The notes beneath the pieces were generated by a model. That model did not search any database, was not told the DNA's origin, and was given only the letters and a program-made list of their open reading frames with translations. Source: Exiguobacterium sp. (GTDB taxonomy: Bacteria > Bacillota > Bacilli > Exiguobacteriales > Exiguobacteriaceae). Taken from it: 64,000 bases of DNA. Below, piece by piece: positions 15,296 through 24,898 of this stretch. A program made the position numbers and the translations under genes. Every line of letters begins with the position of its first letter. The stretch's first letter is position 1. The stretch is from NCBI RefSeq assembly GCF_020832205.1, contig NZ_JAFIFD010000040.1, positions 56,109 to 120,108 of the forward strand, in the 5' to 3' direction.

Positions 15296-17893
15296 TTATT
15301 TCGTATCAAACCACGTCTCTCCGAACGATCCGTCCGCCCGAAGCGGGACGTCGAGTTTGACGGTGTGTTCCATCGCTCCTTTGACGAGCGTCTCGAGCGC
15401 CGTCATCTCTTCTTTCGGTCCTTCGAAAATCAGTTCATCGTGAACTTGAAGCAACAGCTTCGACTGAAGTCCAGACGACCGGAGCGCCGTGTCGACATCG
15501 ATCATCGCTTTTTTAATGATATCGGCTGCCGTCCCTTGAATCGGCGTATTGATCGCCGTCCGTTCCGCGAAGCCTCGTAAGTTGAAGTTCCGAGAATGGA
15601 TGTCCGGGATGTTGCGACGCCGTTTGAGCATCGTCTCGACATAACCATGCTCACGCGCCCGCTCGATCGCGGCGTCCATGAACCGTTTGACGCCCGGGAA
15701 TTGTTCAAAGTACGTATCGATGAATGTTTGGGCTTCTTTCCGGCTGATGCCTAAGTTTTGAGACAGTCCATAATCACTGATCCCATAAATGATTCCGAAG
15801 TTGACGGCTTTCGCCTGCCGACGCATGAGCGACGTCACTTCTTCTTTGGCGACGCGGAACACGTTCGCCGCTGTCGACGTATGAATGTCTTCGTCGTGAA
15901 GGAACGCCTCGAGCATCTTCTCGTCTTGGGACATATGTGACATGATCCGGAGCTCGATTTGCGAGTAATCGACCGCATATAACATCCACCCTGGCTCGCT
16001 CGGCGTGAACGCTTTGCGAATCCGGCGCCCTTCTTCAAGCCGAATCGGGATGTTCTGCAAGTTCGGGTTGACCGACGACAAGCGGCCTGTCTGGGTGAGC
16101 GTCTGTGTGTAACGGGTATGGATCTTCCCGTCCGCTTTGATTACTTTTTGCAACCCTTCGACGTACGTCGACTGCAATTTTCCGAGTTCGCGGTAATGCA
16201 TGATATGTTCGACGATCGGATGGAGCGGGGCCAACTTTTCTAATACGTCCGCTGCTGTCGAATAGCCGGTCTTCGTCTTTTTGACAGGCGGGAGAGCCAG
16301 TTTTTCAAACAAGATGACACCAAGCTGTTTCGGCGAGTTGATGTTGAACGCTTCACCGGCCTGCTCATGAATCTCAGCTTCTAGCTGATGAATTCTGCCG
16401 CCGAGGTCTTCCTCCATCACTTTCAACGTCGCGACATCGACATGGATGCCCGCCCATTCCATCTCGGCGAGTACTGCGACGAGCGGACGTTCTAAATCTT
16501 GATAAAGGGAAGTTTGCTCGTTTTGATCGAGTTCTTCCGAGACGCGGTCGAATAGCGACAGAATCGCCATCGCCTTTTCCGCTAGGTGCTGGTCTAAAAC
16601 GTCTTGCTCCGGCACGTGACGTTTGGCGCCTTTTCCGTAGACGGCATCGTCTTCAGGGAGCGTGTAGTTGAAATGAGCGGCGATTGAATCGAGCGTCGTC
16701 CCGCCCGACAAGTTCAGAAGATATCCGGCGACGAGCAGGTCTTCGTACCCGGCGAGCGTTAATCCGTGCCGCTTCAATTGAATGATCGTCTGTTTGGCGT
16801 CTAAGCAGATCGTGTTTCGTTCCTCGTCGGCTAGCCACGCCTTCACGTCTGGTTCGTTCAACAAGGACACGTCCCCGACGGTCACCCCTGCTTTCGAAGC
16901 GATTGCGACACCGATGATGTCGTCTTCGAAATAGTCGTCACGCAATTGTTCAAGGAACAAAACGGCTTCCGTTAAATCTTGTTGTTCGATGCTGACTGTC
17001 GTCACATCCCGCGCTTCTGTAGCCTCTTCGGTCGTCGAATCGGTGTTCAATTTGCTAAGGAGTGACTTGAACTGGAGGCTCATGAACAACGGTTTCACTT
17101 TTGCCGCGTCATACGGTTGAAACTGTAAATCGTCGACATCGACATCAATCGGGACGTCCGTGTAAATCGTCGCGAGCTGTTTCGACATCCGGGCTTCCTT
17201 TTCGTTCGCCTCGACTTTTTCTTTTTGCTTCCCTTTCAGTTCATGTGTATGTTCATACAGCCCTTCGACCGAACCGTAGTTTGAGAGCAGTTTCAGCGCC
17301 GTTTTCTCTCCGACTCCCGGGATACCCGGGATGTTATCGGACTTATCTCCCATCAACCCTTTCAGGTCGATCATCTGGAGCGGCGTCAATCCGTCGTAGC
17401 GTTCTTTAAAGGCAGATTCGTCCATCGTTTCGACGTCTGTGATTCCACGTTTCGTTAAGTAAACAGTGACCCGATCATCGATCAGTTGCAGTAAGTCTTT
17501 ATCTCCCGTGACAATCGTCACTTGGTCAAACGCCTCTCGTTTTGAGAGCGTCCCGATAATGTCATCGGCCTCGTATTGATCGAGTTCGAGTACTTTGATC
17601 CCGAACGCCTCACACAGTTCACGCACGATCGGGAACTGTTCGCGGAGCTCACCTGGCGTTTTTTGGCGCCCGCCTTTATAGTCGGCAAACGTATCATGCC
17701 GGAACGTCTTCTTCGACGCATCGAACGCGACCGCGAAATGGGTCGGTTGCTCGTCTTCCATCAATTTCAATAGCATCATCGTGAACCCGTACACCGCGTT
17801 CGTGTTTCGGCCCGATGCATCCGTCATCGGAGGCAGTGCAAAAAACGCACGGTACGTCAGTGAGTTTCCATCGAGGAGCAGTAATTTATTCAT
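15296..17893 (-). CDS. polA: DNA polymerase I
   Basis: Repair and Okazaki-fragment polymerase, 865 residues. The N-terminal 5' nuclease (about 1-290) shows LLLDGNSLTYRAFFA, LDQYEADDIIGTL and GDKSDNIPGIPGVGEKTA. The middle domain (about 300-465) keeps the 3'-5' exonuclease fold position but lacks the DxE metal residues, so proofreading is probably lost, as in Bacillus Pol I. The polymerase domain has motif A DYSQIELRI, motif B RRQAKAVNFGIIYG and motif C QVHDELIFE. Start ATG 17893 follows GGAGGT; longer in-frame readings lack a site. First gene of polA-mutM-coaE. Confidence 0.97.
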   Translation of the reverse strand: MNKLLLLDGNSLTYRAFFALPPMTDASGRNTNAVYGFTMMLLKLMEDEQPTHFAVAFDASKKTFRHDTFADYKGGRQKTPGELREQFPIVRELCEAFGIKVLELDQYEADDIIGTLSKREAFDQVTIVTGDKDLLQLIDDRVTVYLTKRGITDVETMDESAFKERYDGLTPLQMIDLKGLMGDKSDNIPGIPGVGEKTALKLLSNYGSVEGLYEHTHELKGKQKEKVEANEKEARMSKQLATIYTDVPIDVDVDDLQFQPYDAAKVKPLFMSLQFKSLLSKLNTDSTTEEATEARDVTTVSIEQQDLTEAVLFLEQLRDDYFEDDIIGVAIASKAGVTVGDVSLLNEPDVKAWLADEERNTICLDAKQTIIQLKRHGLTLAGYEDLLVAGYLLNLSGGTTLDSIAAHFNYTLPEDDAVYGKGAKRHVPEQDVLDQHLAEKAMAILSLFDRVSEELDQNEQTSLYQDLERPLVAVLAEMEWAGIHVDVATLKVMEEDLGGRIHQLEAEIHEQAGEAFNINSPKQLGVILFEKLALPPVKKTKTGYSTAADVLEKLAPLHPIVEHIMHYRELGKLQSTYVEGLQKVIKADGKIHTRYTQTLTQTGRLSSVNPNLQNIPIRLEEGRRIRKAFTPSEPGWMLYAVDYSQIELRIMSHMSQDEKMLEAFLHDEDIHTSTAANVFRVAKEEVTSLMRRQAKAVNFGIIYGISDYGLSQNLGISRKEAQTFIDTYFEQFPGVKRFMDAAIERAREHGYVETMLKRRRNIPDIHSRNFNLRGFAERTAINTPIQGTAADIIKKAMIDVDTALRSSGLQSKLLLQVHDELIFEGPKEEMTALETLVKGAMEHTVKLDVPLRADGSFGETWFDTK

Positions 17894-17948
17894 GATCCAA
17901 CCTCCATTCTCTTCTGTATCCATCATATCATACGGGCACATGCGTTCG

Positions 17949-17985
17949 AAAAAAAAGACCCTTTTCTAGTAACTAGAAAAGGGTC
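17949..17985 (-). terminator. Terminator/attenuator between phoR and polA
   Basis: Perfect 13-base stem GACCCTTTTCTAG with CTAGAAAAGGGTC (17985-17957), loop TTA, followed by eight T on the minus strand. It lies only about 55 bases before the polA start, so it either ends phoPR or attenuates polA. Confidence 0.85.
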
Positions 17986-17989
17986 AATC

Positions 17990-18023
17990 TTTCCCGCCCA
18001 CGTGGAGATGAGCACCGGGTGGG
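17990..18023 (-). other. Bulged hairpin just upstream of the polA attenuator
   Basis: On the minus strand CCCAC-ccg-GTG, loop CTCATCTC, CAC-GTGGG (18023-17997): eight pairs with a single CCG bulge. GCGGGAAA-type sequence and then the terminator follow. Position suggests part of an RNA switch. I cannot assign it to a known class. Confidence 0.4.
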
Positions 18024-18102
18024 ACACGAGATGATGAAGAGGTCTCACCAATAGAGTAGCACTTGTTTGTAAAGAAGGTATGAACGGGACGTGAACTCCT
18101 TG

Positions 18103-19830
18103 TTAAGGGAGCGGGAATTCGATCGTGAACGTCGTCCCTTCTCCTTCGACACTATCGACTTGAATCGTCGCATGGTGCAAATCGACGATATGTTTGACGA
18201 TAGCTAGACCGAGCCCCGTCCCACCAGAATTTCGGCTCCGTGCTTTATCGACTCGATAAAACCGCTCAAAGATGCGGCCGACTTCTTTCGGGTCGATGCC
18301 GATGCCGTTATCTTTGACGATCAGTCGCGCCGTTTTCTCTTTGCGTTCGACCGCGATCTCAACGAGGCTTTCTTCCGGCGAATAGTTGATGGCGTTCGCC
18401 ACGAGGTTCATGATCACTTGTTTGATCCGGTTCAAATCGGCTTGTAAAACGACTTCCCCTTCGTGCCGGGTCTCGAGCTGGATCGATTTCTTCTCGGCTT
18501 TTTGACTTAAGACGAGGCAGACTTCCTCGACAAGCTGATTGAGCTGCACCGGGGCGAACTCCAAATGGAAATCTTCCCGCTCGAGCCGTGACAGCTCGAG
18601 CAAGTCCTCGACGAGCATCTGCATGCGCGTCGCTTCTTTTTGGATGATGTCTAGGAATTGATTCCGTAGTTCCGGCACTTCTTTCGCCCCGTCGAGTAAC
18701 GTCTCACTGAACCCGCGAATCGACGTGAGCGGTGTTTTCAACTCATGACTTACGTTGGCGACAAAGTCTTTACGCATCTGCTCGAGACGTTTCAACTCGC
18801 TAATGTCGTTGAACAGCAGCGTCGTGCCGCGGAGCATGCCCGTGTCACTAAAAATCGGGGCGGCCGATACCATATACGTCCGTTGATTGAAGCCGCTCCG
18901 GATCGATAACTGACGCCGATGCGGTTCTTCCGTCAAATAGACGTCTTCGATCAACGTCTCAACGTCCGGGCTCGGCAAGATCCCATGATAAAACTGGCCG
19001 ATCATCAGCTCGTCGTACTGGAACATATCCCGGTACGAACGGTTGACGAGTGTGACGATTCCCCGCTCATCGACGAGCAACAACCCCGCCCCCATATATT
19101 CGATGAGCGACTCGAGCCGGGCTCGTTGCACCGCCTCGCCGAGCGAGATCGTCTCAAGGTTTCTCGCGAGCACGTTGATCGACCCTGCGAGACTCCCCGT
19201 CTCTTCATCGTTCCTCAACTCATACACCCGGGCCCGGTAGTTCCCGTCGGCGAGCTCGCGCAAGACGATCGTCGCCTCATCGATCGGACGGATGAACTGA
19301 TTCGTCAGATTATGGAGCACGAATAAGATGATGAAGAAAGAGAAGAACAATGCGAACGCGATCGTCAGCCAAATTCTTGTGTAGACGCTCTCCAAGTCTG
19401 AAATATACCGAATAAAGCTCAAATAGACCGTTTCTCCTGAGGACAGCTCGATCGGTTTCGTGAATTGAATCAAGTCATCCCGCGTCGCATTTCCGAACTC
19501 CCCTTCCGGTGAGATCGTCTCAGCATTGATGCGGTATTCGAACGCTCCAACCCGAAACGGCGTACCGGCAATCACTTCCATGCGCCGATTGAGCAACAGG
19601 ATGTCAAAACTGCTCGCATCGTCGATTTGACCGACATAGTCTTGAATCTCTGATAACCCACTCCCATCAAGATATAACGCGGCGAGCGTCGCATCTTCTT
19701 TCAACCGGTCGCGCTCCGAGTCCAAGTAGAAATCTTTAAACAGCTGACCGAGCACGATGCCGAGTGTAAGCAACACGCCCGTCACGAGCAAGATGAGCGT
19801 CGTCAAGAAACGCGAACGATACGTCTTCAT
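18103..19830 (-). CDS. phoR: Sensor histidine kinase PhoR
   Basis: Membrane kinase that senses phosphate limitation and phosphorylates PhoP. 575 residues: TM1 about 10-31, an extracytoplasmic sensor domain about 32-153, TM2 154-173, HAMP about 174-228, PAS about 238-345, HisKA with phospho-acceptor H362 in VSHELKTPL, and an ATPase domain with N box NLVANAINYSPEE, DNGIGI and GGTGLGLAI. Its ATG overlaps the phoP stop by four bases (ATGA), indicating translational coupling. A different name within the PhoR/WalK-like kinases is possible, but the neighbours mdh and polA fit PhoR. Confidence 0.9.
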   Translation of the reverse strand: MKTYRSRFLTTLILLVTGVLLTLGIVLGQLFKDFYLDSERDRLKEDATLAALYLDGSGLSEIQDYVGQIDDASSFDILLLNRRMEVIAGTPFRVGAFEYRINAETISPEGEFGNATRDDLIQFTKPIELSSGETVYLSFIRYISDLESVYTRIWLTIAFALFFSFFIILFVLHNLTNQFIRPIDEATIVLRELADGNYRARVYELRNDEETGSLAGSINVLARNLETISLGEAVQRARLESLIEYMGAGLLLVDERGIVTLVNRSYRDMFQYDELMIGQFYHGILPSPDVETLIEDVYLTEEPHRRQLSIRSGFNQRTYMVSAAPIFSDTGMLRGTTLLFNDISELKRLEQMRKDFVANVSHELKTPLTSIRGFSETLLDGAKEVPELRNQFLDIIQKEATRMQMLVEDLLELSRLEREDFHLEFAPVQLNQLVEEVCLVLSQKAEKKSIQLETRHEGEVVLQADLNRIKQVIMNLVANAINYSPEESLVEIAVERKEKTARLIVKDNGIGIDPKEVGRIFERFYRVDKARSRNSGGTGLGLAIVKHIVDLHHATIQVDSVEGEGTTFTIEFPLP

Positions 19831-20531
19831 TCGGCCATCGGTTCTTCCATCTTATATCCGAGACCGCGAATCGTTTTAATATACGTCGGTTTTTTCGTCA
19901 CCGGCTCAATCTTTTCTCGCAAATGGCTAATGTGCACGTCGACGATGCGCGTATCTCCGACGAAGTCATAATTCCAAATCGCTGACAACAATTGATCGCG
20001 CGTCAAGACGCGGCCTTTGTTTTTGGCGAGGTAGGCGAGCAGTTCAAACTCTTTCGGTGTCAATTCAAGACGCTCGCCTTTTTTGAACACCTCATAGTTC
20101 GACGGCACGATTTTGACGTCCCCAATCTCAATCGTATCTTGATCATCCGCCGCCACTTCTGCCGGCGTCGAGCGACGGAGTATCGCCTTCACGCGGGCGA
20201 CGACTTCACGCGGACTGAACGGTTTCGTCAAATAATCGTCCGCTCCGAGTTCAAGCCCTAATACTTTATCGAACTCGTCATCTTTTGCCGTCAGCATAAG
20301 AATCGGCGTGTTTACTTTTTGTTGACGCAGTCGTTTACACACTTCAAGGCCATCCATTTCCGGGAGCATCAAATCGAGGACGATGAGTACCGCATCCCGT
20401 TTTTCCGCAAGTTCTAACCCGGTCTTTCCGTCATGGGCGGTTTCCACTTCGAAACCGGCTTGTTCTAAATTAAATTTCAATAACGTCGCAATCGATACTT
20501 CGTCATCGACGACAATCACTTTATCGGCCAC
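19827..20531 (-). CDS. phoP: Response regulator PhoP
   Basis: OmpR/PhoB-type regulator of the phosphate starvation regulon. Receiver domain with D9-D10, phospho-acceptor D53 (LIVLDLMLPEMDG), T81-type TAKDD and K103-type LTKPF. A winged helix at about 130-230 ends RGLGYKM. The start is GTG at 20531-20529 with AGGAGG seven bases upstream, giving 234 residues; longer in-frame readings have no ribosome site. It is upstream of and overlaps phoR. Confidence 0.92.
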   Translation of the reverse strand: MADKVIVVDDEVSIATLLKFNLEQAGFEVETAHDGKTGLELAEKRDAVLIVLDLMLPEMDGLEVCKRLRQQKVNTPILMLTAKDDEFDKVLGLELGADDYLTKPFSPREVVARVKAILRRSTPAEVAADDQDTIEIGDVKIVPSNYEVFKKGERLELTPKEFELLAYLAKNKGRVLTRDQLLSAIWNYDFVGDTRIVDVHISHLREKIEPVTKKPTYIKTIRGLGYKMEEPMAE

Positions 20532-20681
20532 ACTTGTTCCTCCTCTGATCACTTCATGTACACTACCCATTTTACAAAGCAATGCCCCGTCACACCAACT
20601 TCAAAGCAAATCTTTACAAAAACAAAACAAATCCACGGTCTGTTTCAAGTGTAGCACGGCCCGTCTGATTCGTGCCGCAAC

Positions 20682-20715
20682 AAAAAAGACCTGCTTGCAG
20701 CTGCAAGCAGGTCTT
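20682..20715 (-). terminator. Terminator of the citZ-icd-mdh unit
   Basis: Perfect palindrome AAGACCTGCTTGCAG and CTGCAAGCAGGTCTT (20686-20715), followed on the minus strand by a T run. It lies directly after mdh and before phoP. Confidence 0.88.
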
Positions 20716-20720
20716 GATCA

Positions 20721-21656
20721 TTAAGTCAGGACGTTTAAAACCGAACGGACCGAGTCGGCTGAGCGTTTGAGCGCCGCCGTCTCATCTTCCGTCAATTCGA
20801 GTTCGAGCACACGTTCAATCCCGTTCGCACCGAGAATCGTCGGTACGCCGAGATAAAGATCTTCGAAACCGTATTCCCCATCAAGATAAGCGATCGCCGG
20901 TAAGATGCGACGCTGGTCTTTTAAGATGGCCTCGGCCATCTCGACGATGGCAGCTGCCGGCGCATAATACGCCGAGCCGTTACCGAGGAGTTGCACGATC
21001 TCACCGCCGCCTTTACGCGTCCGATTGACGATCGCTTCGATCCGGTCAGCCGGTAACAGTTTCTCGAGCGGGATACCGCCGGCGTACGAGTAACGAATGA
21101 GCGGCACCATATCATCACCGTGGCCTCCGAGCACGAATCCTGACACGTCTTTCACCGAGACGTTCAACTCGGCTGCGACGAACGTACGGAACCGGGCCGT
21201 ATCGAGCACGCCCGATTGACCGATGACTCGCTCTTTCGGGAAGCCCGATTCTTTGAAAGCCGTATATGTCATCGCATCGACCGGGTTCGTCAAGACGATC
21301 AAAATCGCGTCAGGTGAGTAGCGGGCGACTTCTTTCGTGACCGCCCGCATCACGTTCGCGTTCGTCGTGACGAGATCGTCCCGGCTCATACCTGGCTTAC
21401 GGGCAATGCCGGCCGTGATGACGACGATGTCCGAGTTCGCCGTGTCGGCGTAATCCGACGTCCCCGTAATGATTGAGTCAAACCCTTGGATCGGCGCCGT
21501 TTCCAACAAATCAAGCGCTTTTCCTTTCGTCGGGTTTTCGTTCTCTTTCATGTCGAGCAATACGACGTTCCCGAGCTCTTTTTGAGCCAAGTACAGCGCC
21601 GTCGTGGCTCCCGTGAAGCCGCTACCGATGACCGAAATCTTGTTGCGTCGAATCAT
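20721..21656 (-). CDS. mdh: Malate dehydrogenase (LDH-like)
   Basis: NAD-dependent interconversion of malate and oxaloacetate. Rossmann motif [14 protein letters not shown] (about 12-25), mobile-loop [10 protein letters not shown] with the two substrate arginines (about 83-92), the NPVDAMTY motif, and catalytic His in [10 protein letters not shown]. 311 residues. GGGGGA precedes the ATG. Third gene of citZ-icd-mdh, 30 bases after icd, as in B. subtilis. Confidence 0.96.
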   Translation of the reverse strand: MIRRNKISVIGSGFTGATTALYLAQKELGNVVLLDMKENENPTKGKALDLLETAPIQGFDSIITGTSDYADTANSDIVVITAGIARKPGMSRDDLVTTNANVMRAVTKEVARYSPDAILIVLTNPVDAMTYTAFKESGFPKERVIGQSGVLDTARFRTFVAAELNVSVKDVSGFVLGGHGDDMVPLIRYSYAGGIPLEKLLPADRIEAIVNRTRKGGGEIVQLLGNGSAYYAPAAAIVEMAEAILKDQRRILPAIAYLDGEYGFEDLYLGVPTILGANGIERVLELELTEDETAALKRSADSVRSVLNVLT

Positions 21657-21686
21657 TGTGCTCTCCCCCTTGGTTTTACTGATGAC

Positions 21687-22958
21687 TTACATGTTGTTGA
21701 TCAGTTCATCCGCAAACTCTGAACACTTCACTTCTGTCGCTCCATCCATGAGACGGGCGAAATCGTACGTGACAACTTTCGCGGCGATCGATTTCTCCAT
21801 CGCGTTGATGATGAGGTCTGCCGCTTCGTTCCAGTTCATGTGGCGAAGCATCATCTCCCCTGACAAGATCACCGATGACGGGTTCACTTTGTCGAGACCC
21901 GCGTACTTCGGTGCCGTACCGTGTGTCGCTTCAAAAATCGCATGGCCCGTCACATAGTTGATGTTCGCACCAGGTGCGATCCCGATTCCACCGACTTGAG
22001 CAGCAAGGGCGTCAGAGATATAGTCCCCGTTCAAGTTCATCGTCGCGACGACGTCGAACTCACGCGGGCGTGTCAAGATTTGTTGGAGGAAGATATCCGC
22101 GATCGAATCTTTCACGATGATCTTGCCTTCCGCTTCAGCTTTCGATTGAGCTTCGTTCGCAGCCGCTTCGCCAGACTCTTCTTTGATCCGGTCGTATTGT
22201 GCCCATGTGAACACTTTATCGCCATACTCTTCTTCCGCAAGCTCATAGCCCCAGTTTTTGAAGGCGCCTTCTGTGAACTTCATGATGTTTCCTTTATGGA
22301 CGAGTGTGAGCGATTTGCGGTTGTTCGCGATCGCATATTCGAGCGCCGCTCGAACGAGACGTTTCGTCCCTTCTGAAGAAATCGGTTTGATCCCGATTCC
22401 TGACGTTTCCGGGAAACGGATCTTGTTAACGTTCATCTCTTCTTTCAAGAACGTGATCAACTTCTTCACTTCGTCGCTGCCTGACGCGTATTCGATTCCC
22501 GCATAAATATCTTCTGTGTTCTCACGGAAGATAACCATGTCCGTGTCTTCAGGGCGCTTGACCGGTGACGGCACGCCTGTGAAGTAACGGACCGGACGAA
22601 GGCACGTGTACAAGTCGAGCTCTTGACGAAGGGCGACGTTCAATGAACGGATCCCGCCGCCGACTGGTGTTGTGAGCGGACCTTTGATGGCGATCAAATA
22701 CTCACGGATTTGATCGAGCGTCTCGTTCGGGAGCCATTCCCCTGTTTGGTTGAACGCTTTTTCGCCAGCGAACACTTCCATCCACTCAATCTTCTTCTCG
22801 CCGCCGTAAGCTTTCTCGACTGCTGCATCAAAGACGCGGACCGCCGCGTTCCAAATATCCGGGCCTGTGCCGTCGCCGATGATGAATGGAATCGTTGGTA
22901 CGTTCGGTACTTGAAGTGCACCATTTTCTACTGTGATTTTCTGACCTTGTGTCAACAT
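21687..22958 (-). CDS. icd: Isocitrate dehydrogenase (NADP)
   Basis: Oxidative decarboxylation of isocitrate to 2-oxoglutarate. 423 residues, Bacillus/E. coli-type: [12 protein letters not shown] (about 25-36), the substrate serine region [19 protein letters not shown] (about 100-119), [13 protein letters not shown] (about 150) and the cofactor motif HGTAPKYAG (about 352). GGGGGA lies five bases from the ATG. Middle gene of the citrate-branch operon; an 11-pair hairpin lies in the gap to citZ. Confidence 0.96.
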   Translation of the reverse strand: MLTQGQKITVENGALQVPNVPTIPFIIGDGTGPDIWNAAVRVFDAAVEKAYGGEKKIEWMEVFAGEKAFNQTGEWLPNETLDQIREYLIAIKGPLTTPVGGGIRSLNVALRQELDLYTCLRPVRYFTGVPSPVKRPEDTDMVIFRENTEDIYAGIEYASGSDEVKKLITFLKEEMNVNKIRFPETSGIGIKPISSEGTKRLVRAALEYAIANNRKSLTLVHKGNIMKFTEGAFKNWGYELAEEEYGDKVFTWAQYDRIKEESGEAAANEAQSKAEAEGKIIVKDSIADIFLQQILTRPREFDVVATMNLNGDYISDALAAQVGGIGIAPGANINYVTGHAIFEATHGTAPKYAGLDKVNPSSVILSGEMMLRHMNWNEAADLIINAMEKSIAAKVVTYDFARLMDGATEVKCSEFADELINNM

Positions 22959-22982
22959 ATGAATCCCCCTAAGTACATTACT

Positions 22983-23008
22983 GTAGGCCGGCGTATTCGC
23001 CGACCTAC
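22983..23008 (-). other. Hairpin in the citZ-icd spacer
   Basis: GTAGGTCGGCG, loop AATA, CGCCGGCCTAC on the minus strand. No T run follows, so it is not a standard terminator. It could stabilise or mark processing of the citZ-icd-mdh transcript. Confidence 0.5.
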
Positions 23009-23067
23009 GTCAATTGTTAGTTTACCAAAGTTTATGTCTAAATTGTGACTTGAACTTTCGAATCCGC

Positions 23068-24180
23068 TCAGCGTTCGTTCATCGGAACGTACGAACGATG
23101 TGCTTCTCCGACGTATTCGGCACGTGGACGGATGAGGCGGTTGTCCGCATACTGTTCGAGGATGTGGGCAATCCATCCCGACATCCGCGACACGGCGAAG
23201 ATCGGTGTGAACAACTCTTCATCGAGGCCGAGCGCGTAATACGTCGAGGCCGAGTAGAAGTCGACGTTCGGCTTCAACCCTTTTTCTGTCTCGACGAGAT
23301 GATCGATCTTCTCGGACATCTCATACCACTCCGGTTCGCCGATTTGGGCTGTCAACTGGCGGCTCATCTCTTTTAAGTGTTTCGCACGCGGGTCGCCGTC
23401 CTTATAGACACGGTGACCGAAGCCCATGATTTTCTCACGGCGCTCGAACTTGCCGCGAACGTATTCTTCGACTTTATCGACCGATTCGATTTCGTGGAGC
23501 ATTTTCATGACGGCCTCGTTAGCACCACCGTGAAGCGGTCCTTTAAGCGCGCCCATCGCGGCTGTCACACCTGAATACATATCCGATAACGTCGCCACAC
23601 AGACGCGTGCCGTAAACGTTGACGCGTTCAGCTCGTGGTCGGCGTGAAGGATGAGTGCTTTATCAATCGTCTTCTCAGCAACCTCGCTCGGCTCTTCTCC
23701 GTTCAACATGTATAAGAAGTTCGCCGCATACGACAACCCTTGCTTCGGCGCGACCGGTTGCTCGCCTTTACGAAGACGGGCGAACGCCGTCACGATCGTC
23801 GCGATTTGAGCCTGGAGACGAATCGCCTTGCGCATGTTCGCTTCTTCGCTCATATCTTCCGATTCCTCGTCGTAAAGTGCAAGTTGCGATAACGCGGTCC
23901 GGATTGTCGCCATGGCGTTCGCCGATTTCGGCGCCCGCTCGAGCGTCGCGATCACATCGTCTGGCAACTTCGCCTCTTTCACGAGCGCTTCAGAAAGTGT
24001 TTTCAATTCTTCCGCTTTCGGAAGCCGATCGTTCCATAATAAGAAGACGACTTCTTCAAACGTGGCGTGGTCCGCCAAATCATCAATTGTGTATCCTCCG
24101 TAAGTCAATTGTCCGTCAATGATCGAACTAACTTTTGAGGCCGCTGCCACAATCCCTTCTAACCCTTTTGTTGTTGACAT
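23068..24180 (-). CDS. citZ: Citrate synthase
   Basis: Condenses acetyl-CoA with oxaloacetate. 370 residues, type I bacterial form: GLEGIVAAASKVSSIIDGQL at the N terminus, GYTIDDLA, the His in LHADHELNASTF (about 180), PLHGGANEAV, and GFGHRVYKDGDPRA with catalytic His (about 268). The C-terminal RPRAEY is typical. The ATG has GGGGGA upstream. First gene of citZ-icd-mdh. Its upstream region has a cre site, so catabolite repression by CcpA is likely. Confidence 0.96.
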   Translation of the reverse strand: MSTTKGLEGIVAAASKVSSIIDGQLTYGGYTIDDLADHATFEEVVFLLWNDRLPKAEELKTLSEALVKEAKLPDDVIATLERAPKSANAMATIRTALSQLALYDEESEDMSEEANMRKAIRLQAQIATIVTAFARLRKGEQPVAPKQGLSYAANFLYMLNGEEPSEVAEKTIDKALILHADHELNASTFTARVCVATLSDMYSGVTAAMGALKGPLHGGANEAVMKMLHEIESVDKVEEYVRGKFERREKIMGFGHRVYKDGDPRAKHLKEMSRQLTAQIGEPEWYEMSEKIDHLVETEKGLKPNVDFYSASTYYALGLDEELFTPIFAVSRMSGWIAHILEQYADNRLIRPRAEYVGEAHRSYVPMNER

Positions 24181-24310
24181 CCATAACTCCCCCTCAGTCT
24201 TTAAAAGTGGTCGACCGCATCATACAGTCTGTTTGTAGGGAATAAGGACGGCTGTCGAACGCTTTCCCCTTGACCGTGTTTCGACGTCATACCGCCCTGT
24301 CCTCCATTCA

Positions 24311-24353
24311 GTATAAACAATTTACTGAAAAAAAGAAATGTAAGCGTATCCAG
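24311..24353 (-). promoter_or_regulatory. citZ promoter region with cre site
   Basis: A -10 box TATACT reads at 24316-24311. The plus-strand sequence ATGTAAGCGTATCCA (about 24339-24353) fits the cre consensus WTGNAANCGNWNNCW at all positions and lies just upstream of the weak -35 region. CcpA control of citZ is known in B. subtilis. Confidence 0.65.
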
Positions 24354-24366
24354 TCGTTAAAATTTG

Positions 24367-24831
24367 TCAGAACCATTTCTCCACCAGGCTATAGCCTCCC
24401 AAAATGAGGGCGGCGATGCCGGCTCCGACGAGCGGTCCGACCGGCACTCCTTTCATGAAACCGACCGCGAGAATCGTCCCGGCGAGGAGCGCCGTCGTGA
24501 CGACCGGGTCGACACGCATGAGCTGGACTCCTTGTCCGGCTGCGAGCGCGACAAAAATTCCAGAAGCGAAAGCGACGATGCCGACCGGCCCTTTAATACT
24601 ATTCCACAATTCTCGAAAACCTATGTCACCAGTTGCGATCGGAACGAGCACGGCAATCGTGATGATTGTCACGCCCCAATGAATTCCTTTGGAGGCGAGC
24701 GTCGGAAACAATTGGTCACCGAACCCGATTGCCTTGATGATCAACAAGACACTGCTCGCGATGATGACCGATTGGTTATGGGAAATGACCCCGATCAAGA
24801 CGAGCAGCAACAAGAATAAATATGCACCCAT
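24367..24831 (-). CDS. DUF441 membrane protein (YtwI-like)
   Basis: Integral membrane protein of unknown function, 154 residues. Four to five hydrophobic segments, with GVISHNQSVIIASSVLLIIKAIG near the N terminus, the central VPIATGDIGF, and GGYSLVEKWF at the end, typical of DUF441. Start ATG 24831 follows AGGAG; a longer reading would begin inside the pyk terminator. It lies between pyk and citZ, as ytwI does in B. subtilis. Confidence 0.82.
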   Translation of the reverse strand: MGAYLFLLLLVLIGVISHNQSVIIASSVLLIIKAIGFGDQLFPTLASKGIHWGVTIITIAVLVPIATGDIGFRELWNSIKGPVGIVAFASGIFVALAAGQGVQLMRVDPVVTTALLAGTILAVGFMKGVPVGPLVGAGIAALILGGYSLVEKWF

Positions 24832-24852
24832 ACGTCTCCTTCTTTCTGAATG

Positions 24853-24884
24853 GAAAAAGAACCGACCTCGAGATAAGGTCGGTT
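24853..24884 (-). terminator. Terminator of pfkA-pyk
   Basis: AACCGACCT, loop TATCTCG, AGGTCGGTT on the minus strand (24884-24860), then CTTTTTCC. Confidence 0.82.
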
Positions 24885-24898
24885 CGATTGGCATTCGA

